This document shows positions 25,285 to 38,191 of a stretch of DNA of 64,000 nt, one piece after another; within the stretch, counting starts at the first letter, position 1; each line of letters begins with the position of its first letter. The translations under genes and the position numbers were made by a program. Under the pieces are notes generated by a model, which saw nothing but the letters and a program-made list of their open reading frames with translations, did not search any database and was not told where the DNA came from. Source of the DNA: Tolypeutes matacus (Eukaryota > Chordata > Mammalia > Cingulata > Chlamyphoridae); the NCBI GenBank assembly GCA_026826555.1, contig JAKSZT010054305.1, positions 508,297-572,296 of the forward strand, written 5' to 3'.

Positions 25285-25860
25285 TATTTTTTTAAAACAG
25301 TTTTAGTGAGATATATTCACATACCATACAATCCATCTAAAATATATAATCAATGGCTTTTAGTAAAATCACAGTATTGTGCATTCATGACCACAAAAAA
25401 TTTTTTAACAATTTCGTTACCCCAAGAAGAAAAACTCCACACCCCTTAGCAGTCAACTCTCAATCCCTCTATCCTTCCCCAGCCCTACGTAATCACTAAT
25501 CTAATTCCATCTTTTTTTTTTTTTTTTTAAAGATTTTATTTATTTATTTATTCCCCCCTTGCTGCTTGTGCTTGCTATGTCCATTTGCTGTGCATTTTTC
25601 TTTTTCTGTGTCTGCTTGTCTCCCTTTGTTGGGTCATCTTGCTGCGTCAGCTCACCGCGCCACGCGGGCTGGCTTGCCTTCACCAGGAGGCCCCGGAAAT
25701 CGAACCTGGGGCCTCCCATATGGTAAACGGGAGCTCTATCAATTGAGCCACATCCGCTTCCCTAATTCCATCTTTATAAATTGATTTATATTTACATTTT
25801 ATATAAATGGAATCATACAATATGTAGGACTTTATGTCTGGTTTCTTTCACTGAGAAGAA
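25285..25860 (-). mobile_element. Old L1 3'-end fragment
   Basis: The order 'cagttttagtgagatatatt', 'aatcacagtattgtgcattc', 'atggaatcatacaatatgta' matches the reversed 3' end of an old L1M/L1ME-type element. It contains the SINE at 25515-25762. Confidence 0.65.
25515..25762 (-). mobile_element. DAS SINE, longer variant
   Basis: The tRNA-like head is followed by an extended T/G-rich middle ('gtccatttgctgtgcatttt') absent from the short copies. TAATTCCATCTTT at 25502-25514 and 25763-25775 is a perfect duplication. Confidence 0.92.
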
Positions 25861-25864
25861 TGTT

Positions 25865-28640
25865 TTGGGTTGTTGTGGTTTTTTTGCCTAATATTAACAT
25901 CTTCTAACATTAACATACATTTGTTCAGTTTGAAAGATAAAGTCTTATATATGTAATATCACTCATATTCATATTTTACATGAGGTTTTACTATGCTATA
26001 CAGTCCTATGTTACATTTTTTAGCTTTCCTTCTAGTAATATACATGACCTTAGACTTTCCCTTTCAACCACTGTTATACCCATATAACAGCACTGCTAGT
26101 TACAAACACTATGTTGTGCTTTCACCTTTTCTATTCATTTCCAAAGATTAACAAACAACCTTTTTACCAATTCTGCACAAGTTAACCCTCAGCTTTCCGT
26201 TCTATTTCCTGTTGATCCATATTCTAGTTATTAACTCCCTGAGTTTACACAACATATTTAGTTCATAATAGCACATTCATACAGTATTTGTCCTTTTGTG
26301 TCTGGCTTGCTTCACTCAACATAATGTCCTCCAGGTTCATCCATGTTGTCATATGCTTCATGATTTCATTTTTTCTTACAGCTGCATAATATTCCATTGT
26401 GTGAATAGATCACAGTTTGTTTATTCATTCATTGGTTGATGGACACCTGGGTTGTTTCCATTTTGGCAATCGTGAATAACACCGCTATGAACGTCAGTGT
26501 GCAGATGTCTGTTTGAGTCACTGCTCTCAGTTCTTCTGTGTATATACCTAGTAGTGGTATTGTCAGGTCACCTGGCAAATCTATATTCAACTTTTTTTTT
26601 TTAGATTTATTTTTATTTATTTATTTACTTTATCCATTTTAACCCCCGCCCCCCCATTTTGCTGTTTTTGTGTCCATTTGCTGGGCAATTCTGTATCTGT
26701 TTCCTGCCCTGTCTTCTCATCCTTCTCCTCCTGTCTTCACCGGGATTTGATCCTGGGGACCTCCAATGTTGGGCCACCTGCACCACTTCAGTTCCTGATT
26801 TTTTGGCACATCTCGTCTTGGCTCTCCCGTGTCTCTCTCCTGTTATGTCATCATCTTGCTGCCTGGCAGCATGCGCATCTTCTATATTTTTCTTTTATTT
26901 TACCGGGAGGTCCTGGGGCTCGAACCCAGGTCCCTCCATATGGGAGTCAGATGCCCAACCATTTGAGCCACGTCCGCCCCCCCATATTCAACTTCTTTAG
27001 CAACTGCCAAACAGTCCTCCACTGTGGCTGTACCATTCTACATTCCCACCAACAGTGAGTGTAACTATCTCTCCACATCCTCTCCAACACTTGTAATTCT
27101 CTGTCTTTTTAATAGTGGCCATTCTAATAGGTGTGAAATGATATCTCACTGTAGCTTTGATTTGCAGTTCTCTAATTGCTAGTGATGTTGAATATCTTTT
27201 CATGTTTTTTCGTATTTTGTATTTCTTCTTTGGACAAATGTCTATTCAAGTTTTTGCCCATTTTTTAATCAGGTCGTTTGTCTTTTTATTATTGACTTGT
27301 AGCAGCTTTTTATATATCAAGGATATGAAACCCTTATCGGATATGTGATGTCCAAGTATTTTCTCCTTTTGAGTTGGCTGCCTTTTTACCCTTTTAACAA
27401 AGCCCTTTGAGATGCAAAAGTGTTTGGTTTTGAGGCGTTCCCATTGATCTATTTTTCTTTTGTTGCTTGTGCTTTGGCTGTAAGGTCCAAGAAACCACCA
27501 CATACCACAAGGTCTTTAAGATGTTTCCCTACATTTTCTTCTAGTTGCTTTATGTTCCTGGCTTTTATATTTAGGCCTTTGATCCATTTTGAGTTGATTC
27601 TTATACAGGGAGTGAGATAGGGGTTCTCTCTCATTCTCTTGGTTATGGATATCCAGTTCTTCCAGCACCATTTGTTGAAGAGACTATTTTGTCCCATTAA
27701 CATGGCTTTGGTAGGTTTGTCGAAAATCAGTTGGCTGTAGAGGTGAGGGTTTGTTTCTTTACTCTCAATTCTATTCTATTCTGCTATGTCTATCTTTATG
27801 CCAGTACCATGCTGTTTTGACCACTGTAGCTTTGTAATATGTTTAAAGGTCAGGCAGTGAAATTCCTCCCGTGTCGCTCTTCTTTTTCAGAATGATTTTG
27901 GCTATTCGGGTGCACTTTCCTTTCCAGATGAATTTGGTAATTGCCTTTTCTATTTCTGTAAAGTAGGCTGTTGGAATTTTGAATGGTATTGCATTGACTC
28001 TATAGATCAGTTTGGGTAGGATTGACATATTCACAATATTTAGTCTTTCAATCCATGAAAACAGAATGTCTTTCTATTTGTTTAGGTCTTTGTTGATTTC
28101 TTTTAGCATTGTTTTGTAGTTTTCTGCATATAGGTCCTGTACTTCTTTGGCTAAATTGATTCCTAGGTATTTGATTTTTTTGTTGTCATTGCTGTTGTAA
28201 ATGGATTTTTTCCCCCCTGATGTCCTCCTCAGATTGTTCAATGCTAGTGTACAGAAACATTACTGATTTTTGCATGTTGATCTTGTACCCCGCCACTTTG
28301 CTGACTTGTTTATTAGCTCAAGTAACTTTGTTGTAGACATTTCAAATATAGGATCATGTTAAATGTGAATAATGAGATTTTTACTTCCTCTTTTCCTATT
28401 TGGATCCCTTTTATTTATTTTTTTCTCATCTAATTGCTCTAGCTAGAACTTCTAGCACAATACTGAATAACAGTGGTGACAATAGGCATCCTTGTCTTTT
28501 CCTGATCTTAGAGGGAAAGATTTCAACCTTTCCCCATTGAGTGCAATGTTGGATATGGGTTTTTCATATATGCCCTTTATCATATTGAGGAATTTTCCTA
28601 CTATTCCTATGTTTCAAAGTGTTTACTTTATCAAGAAAGT
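25865..28640 (-). mobile_element. 5'-truncated L1 (RT domain to 3' end)
   Basis: Minus-strand translations at 27246-27503, 27449-27703 and 27843-28034 give L1 ORF2 C-terminal phrases (SVHF-type [44 protein letters not shown]). The reading frames are broken. The element stops in the RT domain near 28640. The 3' UTR resembles that of the plus-strand L1 at 45-51 kb. Confidence 0.85.
26594..26983 (-). mobile_element. Long DAS-type SINE with second tRNA-like module
   Basis: The proximal head has a good B-box (GGGTTCGAGCCCC on minus). About 200 bp further along its sense strand lies a second box-B-like word (AGGATCAAATCCCGG). ATATTCAACTT at 26583-26593 and 26984-26994 is the target duplication. 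A close relative lies at 63085-63533. Confidence 0.85.
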
Positions 28641-28679
28641 TTACTGGAGTTTGTCAACAGACCAGTTTTAAGTATAGAA

Positions 28680-30058
28680 ATTGAATTAATAATCAAAAAC
28701 TTCTCAACGAATAAAAGACTTGGACCCAGATAGCTTTACAGGTAAATTTACCAAACATTATAAGAAGAATTAACACCAATCCTGCTCAAACTCTTCCAAA
28801 AAACTGAACAGGAAGGCTCACTACCTAATACATTCTATGAGGCCAACATCACCTTCATACCAAAGGCAGATAAATGTACCACAAGAAAAGAAAATTACAG
28901 ACTGATTCCATTTATGAATATAGATGGCAAAATTCTCAACATCTTACTAGCAAATAGACTCCAACAACAAATTAGAATTATACACCATGGTCAGGTGGAA
29001 TTTATCTCAGGTATGCAAAGATAGTTCAACATGAGAAAATCAATGTAATATACCACGTTAACAGAACAAAGTAAAACACACATACACATACACACACGAG
29101 TATTTCAATTGATGCAGAAAAGGTGTTTGACAAAATCCAGTACCACTTTTTGATAGAAACATGTAGAAAACCAGGACAAGAAGGAAACTTCCCCAACATG
29201 ATAAAAGGCATATATGTAAAACCCACGACTAACATCATACTCAATGGTGAAAGATTGAAAGCTTTCCCTCTAAGATCTGGAACAAGACAAGAATGCTCCC
29301 TGACAGCACTGTTATTAAATATTGTACTGGAAATTTTAGCCAGAGCAATTATGCAAGAAAAAGAAAGAAAAGGTGACCAAATTGGAAAGAAAGAAGTAAA
29401 ACTTTCACCATTTGCAGATGACATGATCCTATGTATATAAAGTCCTGTAAATTTTACAGCAAAGCTGCTAGGGCTAATAGAGGAATTCAACAAACTGGTG
29501 GGGTATAAGATCAGTATGCAAAAATGAAAAGTGGTTCTATATACTAGTAATGAACAATCTGAGGAAGAAAGTAAGAAAAAAATTCTACTTACAATAGCAA
29601 CTAAAAGGATCAAATATCTAGGAATAAATTTTAACCAAAGAAGTAAAGGACTTACACATGGAAAACTACAAAATATGGCTAAAAATTCAAATAGATCTAA
29701 ATAAATTGATTGGAAGACTAAATATTGTCAAGATGTCTATTCTATCCAAAGTAAGTTAATATTCAATGTGATCCCAATCAAAATCCCAACAGGGTTCTTT
29801 GCAGATATGAAAAAGCCAGTCATCAAATTTATTTGGAAGGGCAAGGGGACCTGAAATGCCAAAACTATCTTTAGAAAGAAGAATGAAGTATGAGGACTCA
29901 TATTTCCCAGTTTTAAAAGTTATTACCAAATAAAATAAAAAAGTTTTAAAGGATATTACAAAACTACAGTGGCACTGGCCCAAGGACAGATATACAGACC
30001 AATGAAATTGAATTGAAAGTTGGAAATAGGTACCCACATTTATGGCCAATTGATTTTT
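28680..30058 (+). mobile_element. Old L1, left half (ORF2 RT region)
   Basis: Plus-strand ORF2 phrases (29123-29440: [28 protein letters not shown]-like, [11 protein letters not shown]) are broken by stops. The element ends abruptly at '...ggccaattgattttt' where the minus L1 is inserted, and resumes near 52641. Confidence 0.85.
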
Positions 30059-30993
30059 TAATATATATTTTTTTATTAGAGAAGTTGTGAGCTTCCAAAA
30101 CAATCATGCGTAATGAGCAGAATTCCCGTACATCACCCCTCCACCAACACCTTACATTGTTTTGGAATATTTGTTACAGATTATGAAAGAACATCATCAG
30201 ACTATTACCACTAACTGTGGTCCATAGCTTACATTTGGTATGTTTTTTTCTATATACCCCCTATTATTAACACCAAGTATTAATTAGTATTGTACATTTG
30301 TTATCGTCCATGAGAGAACACTCTCATATTTGTACTGTTAATCACAGTTCATCTTCTACCACATGGTTCACTGTGTTATACAGTCCCATGCCTTGTACAA
30401 TCTATTCAAAGTGTACACTCAGTGTACACTCACTTTCATCACAGAGATAAATGCAGTCATCGCTTCAGTAAATTTTTTAACATTTTCCTTAGACCAAAAG
30501 AAAAAATCCCATACCCCCTATTACTGACCCTTCGTGTTGACATAGTACCTTCTTTGACATTGATGCAAGAATATTACAATATTGCTGTAAACTATGAGTT
30601 ACATTAATTGTATTTTTCCCATTCATCACCATATCCTTACCACCTTATAATAGTGATGTACATTTTTTTCTAGCTCATGGAAGAACATTCTTGTATTTGT
30701 GTTATTAGCCACAATCTTCATCCACTTCCAGGTTCACAATTTTGTTCAGTCCCTAGATTATTCGCTAGCTTTCTTTCAATTGACATTGACATCCACAGAC
30801 TACCTGTTTCAGCCACAATCCCATTTATAAACCAGCCATGTTAGTTATACTCACTATAATGTGTTACCATCAACTCTACCCATTTCCACACTTTTACAGT
30901 CAAGCTAATTGAAAATTCTACATACATTAAGTATCATACCCCTTCTCAGTCTTCATCCTATCTCCTAGTAACCTATAGTCTAGATTATTCTTT

Positions 30994-31178
30994 TTTTTTT
31001 TTTTTTTAAAGATTTTATTTATTTATTCATTTATCCCCCCCTTGCTGCTTGTGCTCGCTGGGTCAGCTAACCACGACGTGCGGGCGGGCCTGCCCTCACC
31101 AGGAGGCCCCGGGAACCGAACCCGGGGCCTCCCATATGGTAAACGGGAGCCCTACTGATTGAGCCACAGCCGCTTCCC
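30994..31178 (-). mobile_element. DAS SINE inside the minus L1 3' UTR
   Basis: The head (AGCGGCTGTGGCTCAATCAG read on minus), B-box and GC-rich middle are nearly consensus, with a poly(T) on the left. The duplication (about ATTATTCTTT) is imperfect, so the ends are approximate. Confidence 0.9.
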
Positions 31179-33138
31179 ATGTGTTTATTCTTTGTATTTA
31201 GTTCATATTAGTGAACTAATCCTTTTGTATCTGACTTATTTCACTCAGCATAATGTCTTTGGGGTTCATCCATGTTATATATATTCCAATTTCATTTCTT
31301 CTTCAAGCAGCATAGTATTCCATCATATATATGTTCCACATTTTGTTTATCCATTCATCAATTGGTGGATATTTGGGTTGTTCCCATCTTTTGGCAATTG
31401 TGAATAACACCACTATGAACATTGGTGTGCAAATGTTTGCGTCACTGTTTTCAGTTCTTCTGGATATAATCCTAGTAGAGGGATTGCCAGATCATACAAC
31501 AGTTCTATATTTAGCATCCTGAGGAACCACTGAACTGTCTCTCACAGAGACTGCACCATTCTACATTCCCACCAACAGTGAAGGTGTGTTCCTATTTCTC
31601 CACATCTTCTCCAGCACTTGTTGTTTTCTATTTTTTAAATAATGCCATTCTATGAGGTGTGAGATGATAATCTCATTGTAGTTTTGATTTGCATTTCCCT
31701 AACAGCTAGTGATATTGAACTTTTTTTTCCATGTGCTTTTTTGCCATTTTTATTTCCTTTTGGGAGAAATGTCTATTTAAGTCTTTTGCCCATTTTTAAA
31801 TTGGATTGCTTGGTCTTTTATTGCTGAGTTGTGTGATCTCTTTATATAGCATGGCAATCAAACTCTTATCAGATATGTGTTTTCCAAATATTTTTTGCCA
31901 TTGAGTGGGCTGCCTTTTCATTGTCATGACAAAGTCCTTTGAAGCACAGAAGTGTTTAAGTTTGAGGAGGTCCCATTTATCCATTTTTTTTGTTGTTGCT
32001 CATGGTTTTGGTATAAGGTTTAAGAAACCATGACCTGCCACCAGGTCTTGAAGATGTTTCCCTACATTTTCTTCTAAGAGTTTTATGGTTCTAGCTTTTA
32101 TATTTAGGTCTTTGATCCATTTTGAATTAATTTTTGTATATGGTGTGAAATGGGGTCCTCTTTCTTTATTTTAGATATGGATATTCAGTTCTCCTAGCAC
32201 CATTTGTTGAATAGACTGTTCTACCTCAGATGAATGGGCTTGGCTTGACAGCCTTGTCAAAAATCACTTGACCATGATGTGAGGGTCTGTTTCTGAACTA
32301 TCAGCTTGGTTCCATTGGTCACTCTGTCTGTCTTTATGCCAGTACCATGCTGTTTTTACCACCGTAGCTAGGTAATATGATTTAAAGTCCGGAAGTGAGA
32401 GTCCTCCAACTTCATTCATCCTTTTAAAGATGTTTCTGGCTATTCAGGACCCCTTACCCTTCCAAACAAATTTGATAATTGGGTTTTCCATTTCTTTAAA
32501 AAAGGCTGTTGGAATTTTTATTGGGATTGCATAGACTCTGTATATCAATTTAGGTAGAACTGACATCTTAACAATATTTATTCTTCCAATCCATGAACAT
32601 GGAATATCCTTCCATTTATTTAGATCTTCTTTGATTTCTTTTAGCAATGCATTGCAGTTTTCTGAATACAAGTGTTTTATATCCTTGGTTAAGTTTATTT
32701 GTAAATATTTGATTCTTTTAGTTGCTATTGTAAATGGAATTTTTTTTCTGACTTTGTCTTCATATTGCTCATTACTAGTGTATAGAAACTGCTGATTTTT
32801 GCATATTAATATTGTATCCTGCCACTCTGCTAAACTTGTATTAGCTCTAGAAGCTTTATGGTCGGTTTTTTGGTACTTTCTAGGTATAAGATCATATCAT
32901 CTGCGAATAGGAACATTTTTACTTCTTCCTTTCCAATTTGGATGCCTTTTATGTCTTTTTCTTGCCTGATTGTTCTAGCTAGAACCTCTAGCACAATATT
33001 GAATAAAACTGGTGATGGGGGCATTCTTGTCTTGTTCCTGATCTCAATGGGAAAGCTTTCAGTCTTTCACCATTGAGTACAATGTTAGCTGTGGGTTTTT
33101 CATATATGCTCTTTATCATGTTGAGAAAGTTTCCTTAC

Positions 33139-33638
33139 TGTGGCAGTTTGATGTAATTATGAATTCCAAAAATATAATTGAATCATGCTTGTAAACTGAT
33201 CTGTTAATCTGGGCATGATTAGGTTAGGATTAGGGCGTTGAGCCCCACCCCTTGGTGGGTGGGGAATTAAATATAAAAGGCAAGGCAAAGAACAGTTGAA
33301 ACAGTCTTTTGAGAAGAAGTTTTGATGTTGGAAAGAAGGCCCCAGGAGAAGAGAAGCAAGCCATTTGCCTGATCGTCTACAGCTAACCTTGTGGAGGAAA
33401 CAGAAGCTAAGCCTGGAGAGAAACACAGCCCCAGGAAGAGATGAATCCCAGAAGCCTGAACCCTGGCAAACGCCAGCAGCTGTCTTGCTCTAACACGTGG
33501 CAATAGACTGTGATGAGAGAAGAAACTTAATGCTTTATGGCCTGGTATTTGTGGACTTCTACCCCAAATAAATACCCTTTATAAAAACCAACCCATTTTT
33601 GGTATTTCATATTAGCACCCCTTTGGCTGACTAATACA
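33139..33638 (+). mobile_element. Solo LTR (family 2), plus orientation
   Basis: This 500-bp element begins TGTGGCAGTTTG and ends CTGACTAATACA. It has a TATA box (ATATAAAAGG at 33271-33280) and AATAAA at 33567-33572. The 5-bp duplication CTTAC at 33134-33138 and 33639-33643 is perfect. Similar copies in minus orientation lie at 35934, 37061 and 44551. The shared CTGACTAATACA end suggests kinship with ERV-L. Confidence 0.93.
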
Positions 33639-33684
33639 CTTACATTCCTATCTTTTGCGGTCTTTTTATCAAGAAACGTTGCTA

Positions 33685-33848
33685 ATACTTACCTGGCAGG
33701 GGAGATACCATGATCACGAAGGTGGTTTTCCCAGGGCGAGGCTTATCCATTGCACTCCGGATGTGCTGACCCCTGCGATTTCCCCAAATGCGGGAAACTC
33801 GACTGCATAATTTGTGGTAGTGGGGGACTGCGTTCGCGCTCTCCCCTG
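33685..33848 (+). pseudogene. U1 snRNA retrocopy, full length 164 nt
   Basis: This is the complete U1 sequence. It begins ATACTTACCTGGCAGG (the 5'-splice-site recognition end) and ends in the 3' stem, with only about two differences from human U1 as I recall it. It is followed directly by about 20 A residues and flanked by AAGAAACGTTGCT (33671-33683) and AAGAAAGGTTGCT, so it was reverse-transcribed and inserted by L1 machinery. There is no U1 promoter (no PSE/DSE seen upstream) and it lies in an L1, so transcription is unlikely. Confidence 0.93.
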
Positions 33849-34220
33849 AAAAAAAAAAAAAAAAAAAAGAAAGGTTGCTGGATTTTTTCAAATAGCTTTT
33901 CTGTATCAATTGAGGTGATCATGTGATCTTTTTTGTTTGATTTATTAATGTGCTTTATTATGCTGATTGATTTTCTTGTGTTGAACTACTCTTGCATGCC
34001 TGGCTGGTATAAAACCCACTTGATCATGAAGACTCATTCTTTAAAGATTTTGTAGGACTCAATTAGTATTTTGTTGAGGTTTTTTGCATTTATATTCATT
34101 AGGGAAATGGATCTTAATTTTCTCTTTTTCATAATATCTATATCTGGCTTTGATATTAGGGTGACATTGGCTTCATAGAATGAGTTTGGTAGTGTTCCTT
34201 CCTGTTTAATTTTGTGGAAG

Positions 34221-34336
34221 TAAAGATGTTGATATGGCTCAGTGGTTGAGCACTGGCTTCCCACATACGAGGTACCTCAAAAAACAAAACAAAACAAAAC
34301 AAAAAAACAACCAACCAACCAAACAAAAAAACCTTC
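34221..34336 (+). mobile_element. Short tRNA-derived SINE with AAAAC-rich tail
   Basis: The head (ATGGCTCAGTGGTTGAGCAC) and an (AAAAC)n/(CCAA)n tail are flanked by TAATTTTGTGGAAG (34207-34220) and TAATTTTGTAGAAG (34337-34350). Confidence 0.88.
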
Positions 34337-35933
34337 TAATTTTGTAGAAGAGTTTGAATAAGATTGGTATTAAATCGTCTTTGAATGCTTGGTAGAATTC
34401 ACTTGTGAAGCCATCTGGTCCTGTCTTTTCATTTTGGGGAGTTGCTTAATGACCATTTCAATCTCTTTACTTGTGATTGGTTTGCTGAGGTCTTCTATTT
34501 CTTCTAGGGTCAGTGTAAGTTGTTTGTATGTTCCTAGGAATTTTCCATTTCATCAATATTGTCTGGTTTGTAGGCATACAGTTGTTCATAGTATTCTCTT
34601 ATGATCTCTTTTATTTCTGTGAAGTCAGTAGTAATATCCCCATTTTCATTTATGATTTTATTTATTTGCATCTTCTGTCTTTTTTTTTTTGTCAGTTCAG
34701 CTAAGGGTTTGTTGATTTTGTTCATCTTCTTGAAGAACCAGCATTTGGTTTTGTTAATTCTCTCTTTTTTTTTTTCTCGGTTTCATTTATTTCTGCTCTG
34801 ATCTTTATTTCATTCCTCTGATTGCTTTGGGCATAGTTTGCTGTTCTTCTAGTTTCTCCAGTTGTGTAGTTAGGTCATTGATTTTAGCTCTGTCTTCTTT
34901 TTTAATGTAAGCATTGAGGACTATAAATTTCCCTCTCAGCACCTGCCTTCACTGTTTCCCATAGGTTCTAATATGTTGTGTTCTCATTTTCATTCATCTT
35001 GAGATATATATTGATTTCTCTTGCAATTTATTCTTTGACCCATTGATTATTTAAGAGAGTGTTGTTTAACCTTCATATGTTTGTGACTTTTCCCTTTTTC
35101 TGTCTGTTGTTGATTCCAGCTTTATTCCATTATGATCAGAGAAAGTGCTTTTTATAATTTCAATTGTTTTAACTTTATTGAGATCTGCTTTGTGACCCAC
35201 CGTATGGTCTTTCCTGGAGAAAGATCTATGAACACTTGAGAAGAATGTATATCCTGCTGTTTTGGGGTACAATGTTCTGTATGTGTCTATTAGGTTTTGT
35301 TCATTTATTGTATTCAAACTCTCTGTGTCTTTATTGATCTTCTGTCCTGATGTTCTATCCAATGATGACAGTGGTGTGCTGAAGTCTACAACTATTATTG
35401 TAGAGACATCTATTTCTCCCTTCAGTTTTGCTGGTGTTTGTCTCATATATCTTGGGGCATCCTGGTTAGGTGCATATTACATTTATGATTGTTATTTCTT
35501 CCTGGTTAATTGCTCCTTTTATTAATATATAATGTCCTTCCTTGTCTTTGATAACAGTTTTGCTTTTAAAGTCTATTTCATCTAAGTATAGCTACTCCAG
35601 CTTTTTTTTTTTGGTTACTGCATATGTGGAATATTTTTTTACAGCCCTTCACTTTCAATCTATTTGTATCCTTGGGTCCAAGGTGAGTCTCTTGTAGTGA
35701 GCATATATATAGCTCATATTTTCTTATCTATTCCACCAGTCTGTCTCTTTTGATTGGAGAGTTGAATCCATTAACATTCAATGTTATTACTATAAAGGCA
35801 GTTCTTTACCCATTTTGACTTTTGGATTTTATTTTATTTTCACCACTCTTTTTAAACTTTTAGTTACTTTTAGTGATATAATCTTCATTTCTAGAGACTC
35901 TCTCCTGTTTTTCCTTTTCAGGTCATAGCACAC

Positions 35934-36472
35934 TGTATTAGTCAGCCAAAGGGGTGCTAATGTGAAATACCAAAAATGGGTTGGTCTTTATAAAGGGTAT
36001 TTATTTGGGGTAGAAGTTACAGATACCAGGCCATAAAGCATTAAGTTTCTTCTCTTACCAAAGTCCATTGTCACGTGTTGGAGCAAGACAGCTGCTGATG
36101 TTTGCCTGGGTCCAGGCTTCTTGGGTTCCTCTCTTCCTGGGGATGCGTTTCTCTCCGGGCTTAGCTTCTCTGGTTCCTCCACAAGGTCAGCTGTAGACTA
36201 TCAGGTGAATGGCTCACTTCTCCTGGGGCCTTCTCTCCAACATCAAAACTCCAGCATCAAAACTGCTTCTCAAAAACTGCTGCAGCTCTGTTCTTTGTGA
36301 TGCCTTTTATATTTTCTTCCCCCACCCACCAAGGGGTGGGACTCAACACCCTACTGACATGGCCCAGTCAACACCCTAATCATAACTCAATCATGTTAAC
36401 AGATCAGTTTACAAGTATGATCCAATTATATTTTTGGAATTCATAATTACATCAAATTGCCCAACAGCTACA
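35934..36472 (-). mobile_element. Solo LTR (family 2), minus orientation
   Basis: This 539-bp copy starts (plus-strand view) TGTATTAGTCAGCC and ends CAGCTACA. The flanks CACAC and CACTC agree at four of five bases. It contains the reversed TATA and AATAAA words of the family. Confidence 0.9.
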
Positions 36473-36668
36473 CACTCCCTTTAATATTTCCTGCAAAGCC
36501 AGCCTCTTGGTTACAGACTCTCTCAGTTGCTGTTTATCTGTGAATATTCTAAATTGGCCCTCATTTTTGAAAGACCATCTTGCTGGATATAAGATTCTTG
36601 ACTGGAAGTTTTTCTCTTTCATTATCTTAAATATAGAATACCACTGCCTTCTTGCTTCCATGGTTTCT

Positions 36669-36760
36669 TTTTTTTTTTTACCGGGAGGTCCCGGGGATCG
36701 AACCCGGGTCCCTCCATATGGGAGACGGACGCCCAACCAGTTGAGCCACATCCGACCCCC
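36669..36760 (-). mobile_element. Short DAS-type SINE
   Basis: The tRNA-like head with an intact B-box (GGGTTCGATCCCCGGG read on minus) and poly(T) lies between perfect 15-bp duplications GCTTCCATGGTTTCT at 36654-36668 and 36761-36775. The provirus begins 25 bp further on. Confidence 0.93.
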
Positions 36761-36784
36761 GCTTCCATGGTTTCTGATGAGAAA

Positions 36785-37821
36785 TGTATTAGTCAGGGTT
36801 CTCTCAGGAAACAGAATCAACAGGAAATATCTGTCAATAATATAAGATTTTATAAGAATCTCTCACACGACCATGGGGATGCACAGGTCCAGGTTCCGCA
36901 GGCAGGCTGCAAGCCAGGGGCTCCGATGAAAGTCTGATGAAAGGTCCTTGATGAGTTTCTGGGAGAAGTTGGCTGTCCAACGACAAGCTGGGAAATTCTC
37001 TCTGAATGTTGAAATCACTTTCCCTTTTAAGGCATTCAACTGATTGGATTAAAGCGTCACTGTATTAGTCAAAAGGGCGCTAATGCAAGATACCAGAGAT
37101 TGGTTGGTCTTTATAAAGGGTGTTTATTTAGGGTAGAAGTCCACAGTTACCAGGCCATAAAGCATAAGTTTCTTCCCTCACCAAAGTCCATTGCCACGTG
37201 TTGGAGCAAGACAGCTGCGACGTTTGCCACAGTTCAGGCTTCTTGGGTTCCTCTCTTCCCGGGGCTGCGTTTCTCTCTGGGCTTAGCTCCTCTAGTTCCT
37301 CCACAAGGTCAGCTGTAGACTATTAGGCTCTCTAGGCTTTGCTTCTCTCCACAAGGCCAGCTGTGAACTCTCAGGCGAATGGCTCATCTCTATCCCAGGG
37401 CCTTCTCTCCAACATCAAAACTCCAACATCAAAAACTGCTTCTCAAAAACTGTTCCCTCTGTCCTTTGCCTTGCCTTTTATATTTGATTTCCACCCCACC
37501 AAGGGGTGGGGCTCAATGACCTACTGATGTGGCCCAGTTAACGCCCTAATCATAACTTAATCATGCCCAGATTAGCAGACCAGTTTACAAGCATAATCCA
37601 ATACATATTTTTGGAATTCATAATTACATCAAACTACCAAATGGCTACAGTCACCCATTGCTGATGCAATCTCCCTGATTGATGCAGATGTAATCATGCA
37701 ATAAACTCACTGGTGATCGAAGTCCATAATTGCTCTTGTATTACAATTAGCCCAGTGCTTGCTGGATCTAACAACTGAACACAATTATCGGCCGAGTTGA
37801 CACATTAACCTAACCATCACA
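36785..37821 (-). repeat. 3' LTR of the ERV-L provirus (with nested solo LTR)
   Basis: The plus-strand view runs TGTATTAGTCAGGG ... CCATCACA. It is split by the element at 37061-37649. Without it the LTR is about 443 bp, against 452 bp for the 5' LTR. Confidence 0.93.
37061..37649 (-). mobile_element. Solo LTR (family 2) nested in the ERV-L 3' LTR
   Basis: This 589-bp copy is bounded by the perfect duplication GTCAC (37056-37060 and 37650-37654). The intact 5' LTR of the provirus shows the unoccupied site (aaagcatcatcaattgctga), confirming the insertion. Confidence 0.95.
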
Positions 37822-38191
37822 GTCCACCCCTTGTCAACTTGGCAACCATACACATTACCCTAAACCATACTTAGTCTCTAAGTAAAAACAATAACAGACA
37901 AGCATACACATATATTTCCGCCTGACAATGTTCAACTCCCCTGCGTACAACTGGAAATGCATTAATTCCCCACAAAATAGGGTACAAGTCCTTGGGTAAT
38001 ATTCACTCTTAAACTTGACATCCTTAAATATTATGACGTGAAATTAATACAACTTTTCATATGGTAAGGGAAAAGGTTGGGGAAGAAAACAAAGAAATTT
38101 GTTTTGTGTACATATACAATCGTACTCATAACAAAACAAGGAGAAGGGTTCATGACTATTACAGTCCTCGTTTCTGTAACTGGTCATGTGG

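Noticed and set aside
33685..33848. Functional U1 snRNA gene
   Set aside because: A poly(A) run and target duplication show retroposition, no PSE/DSE was seen, and it lies inside an L1.
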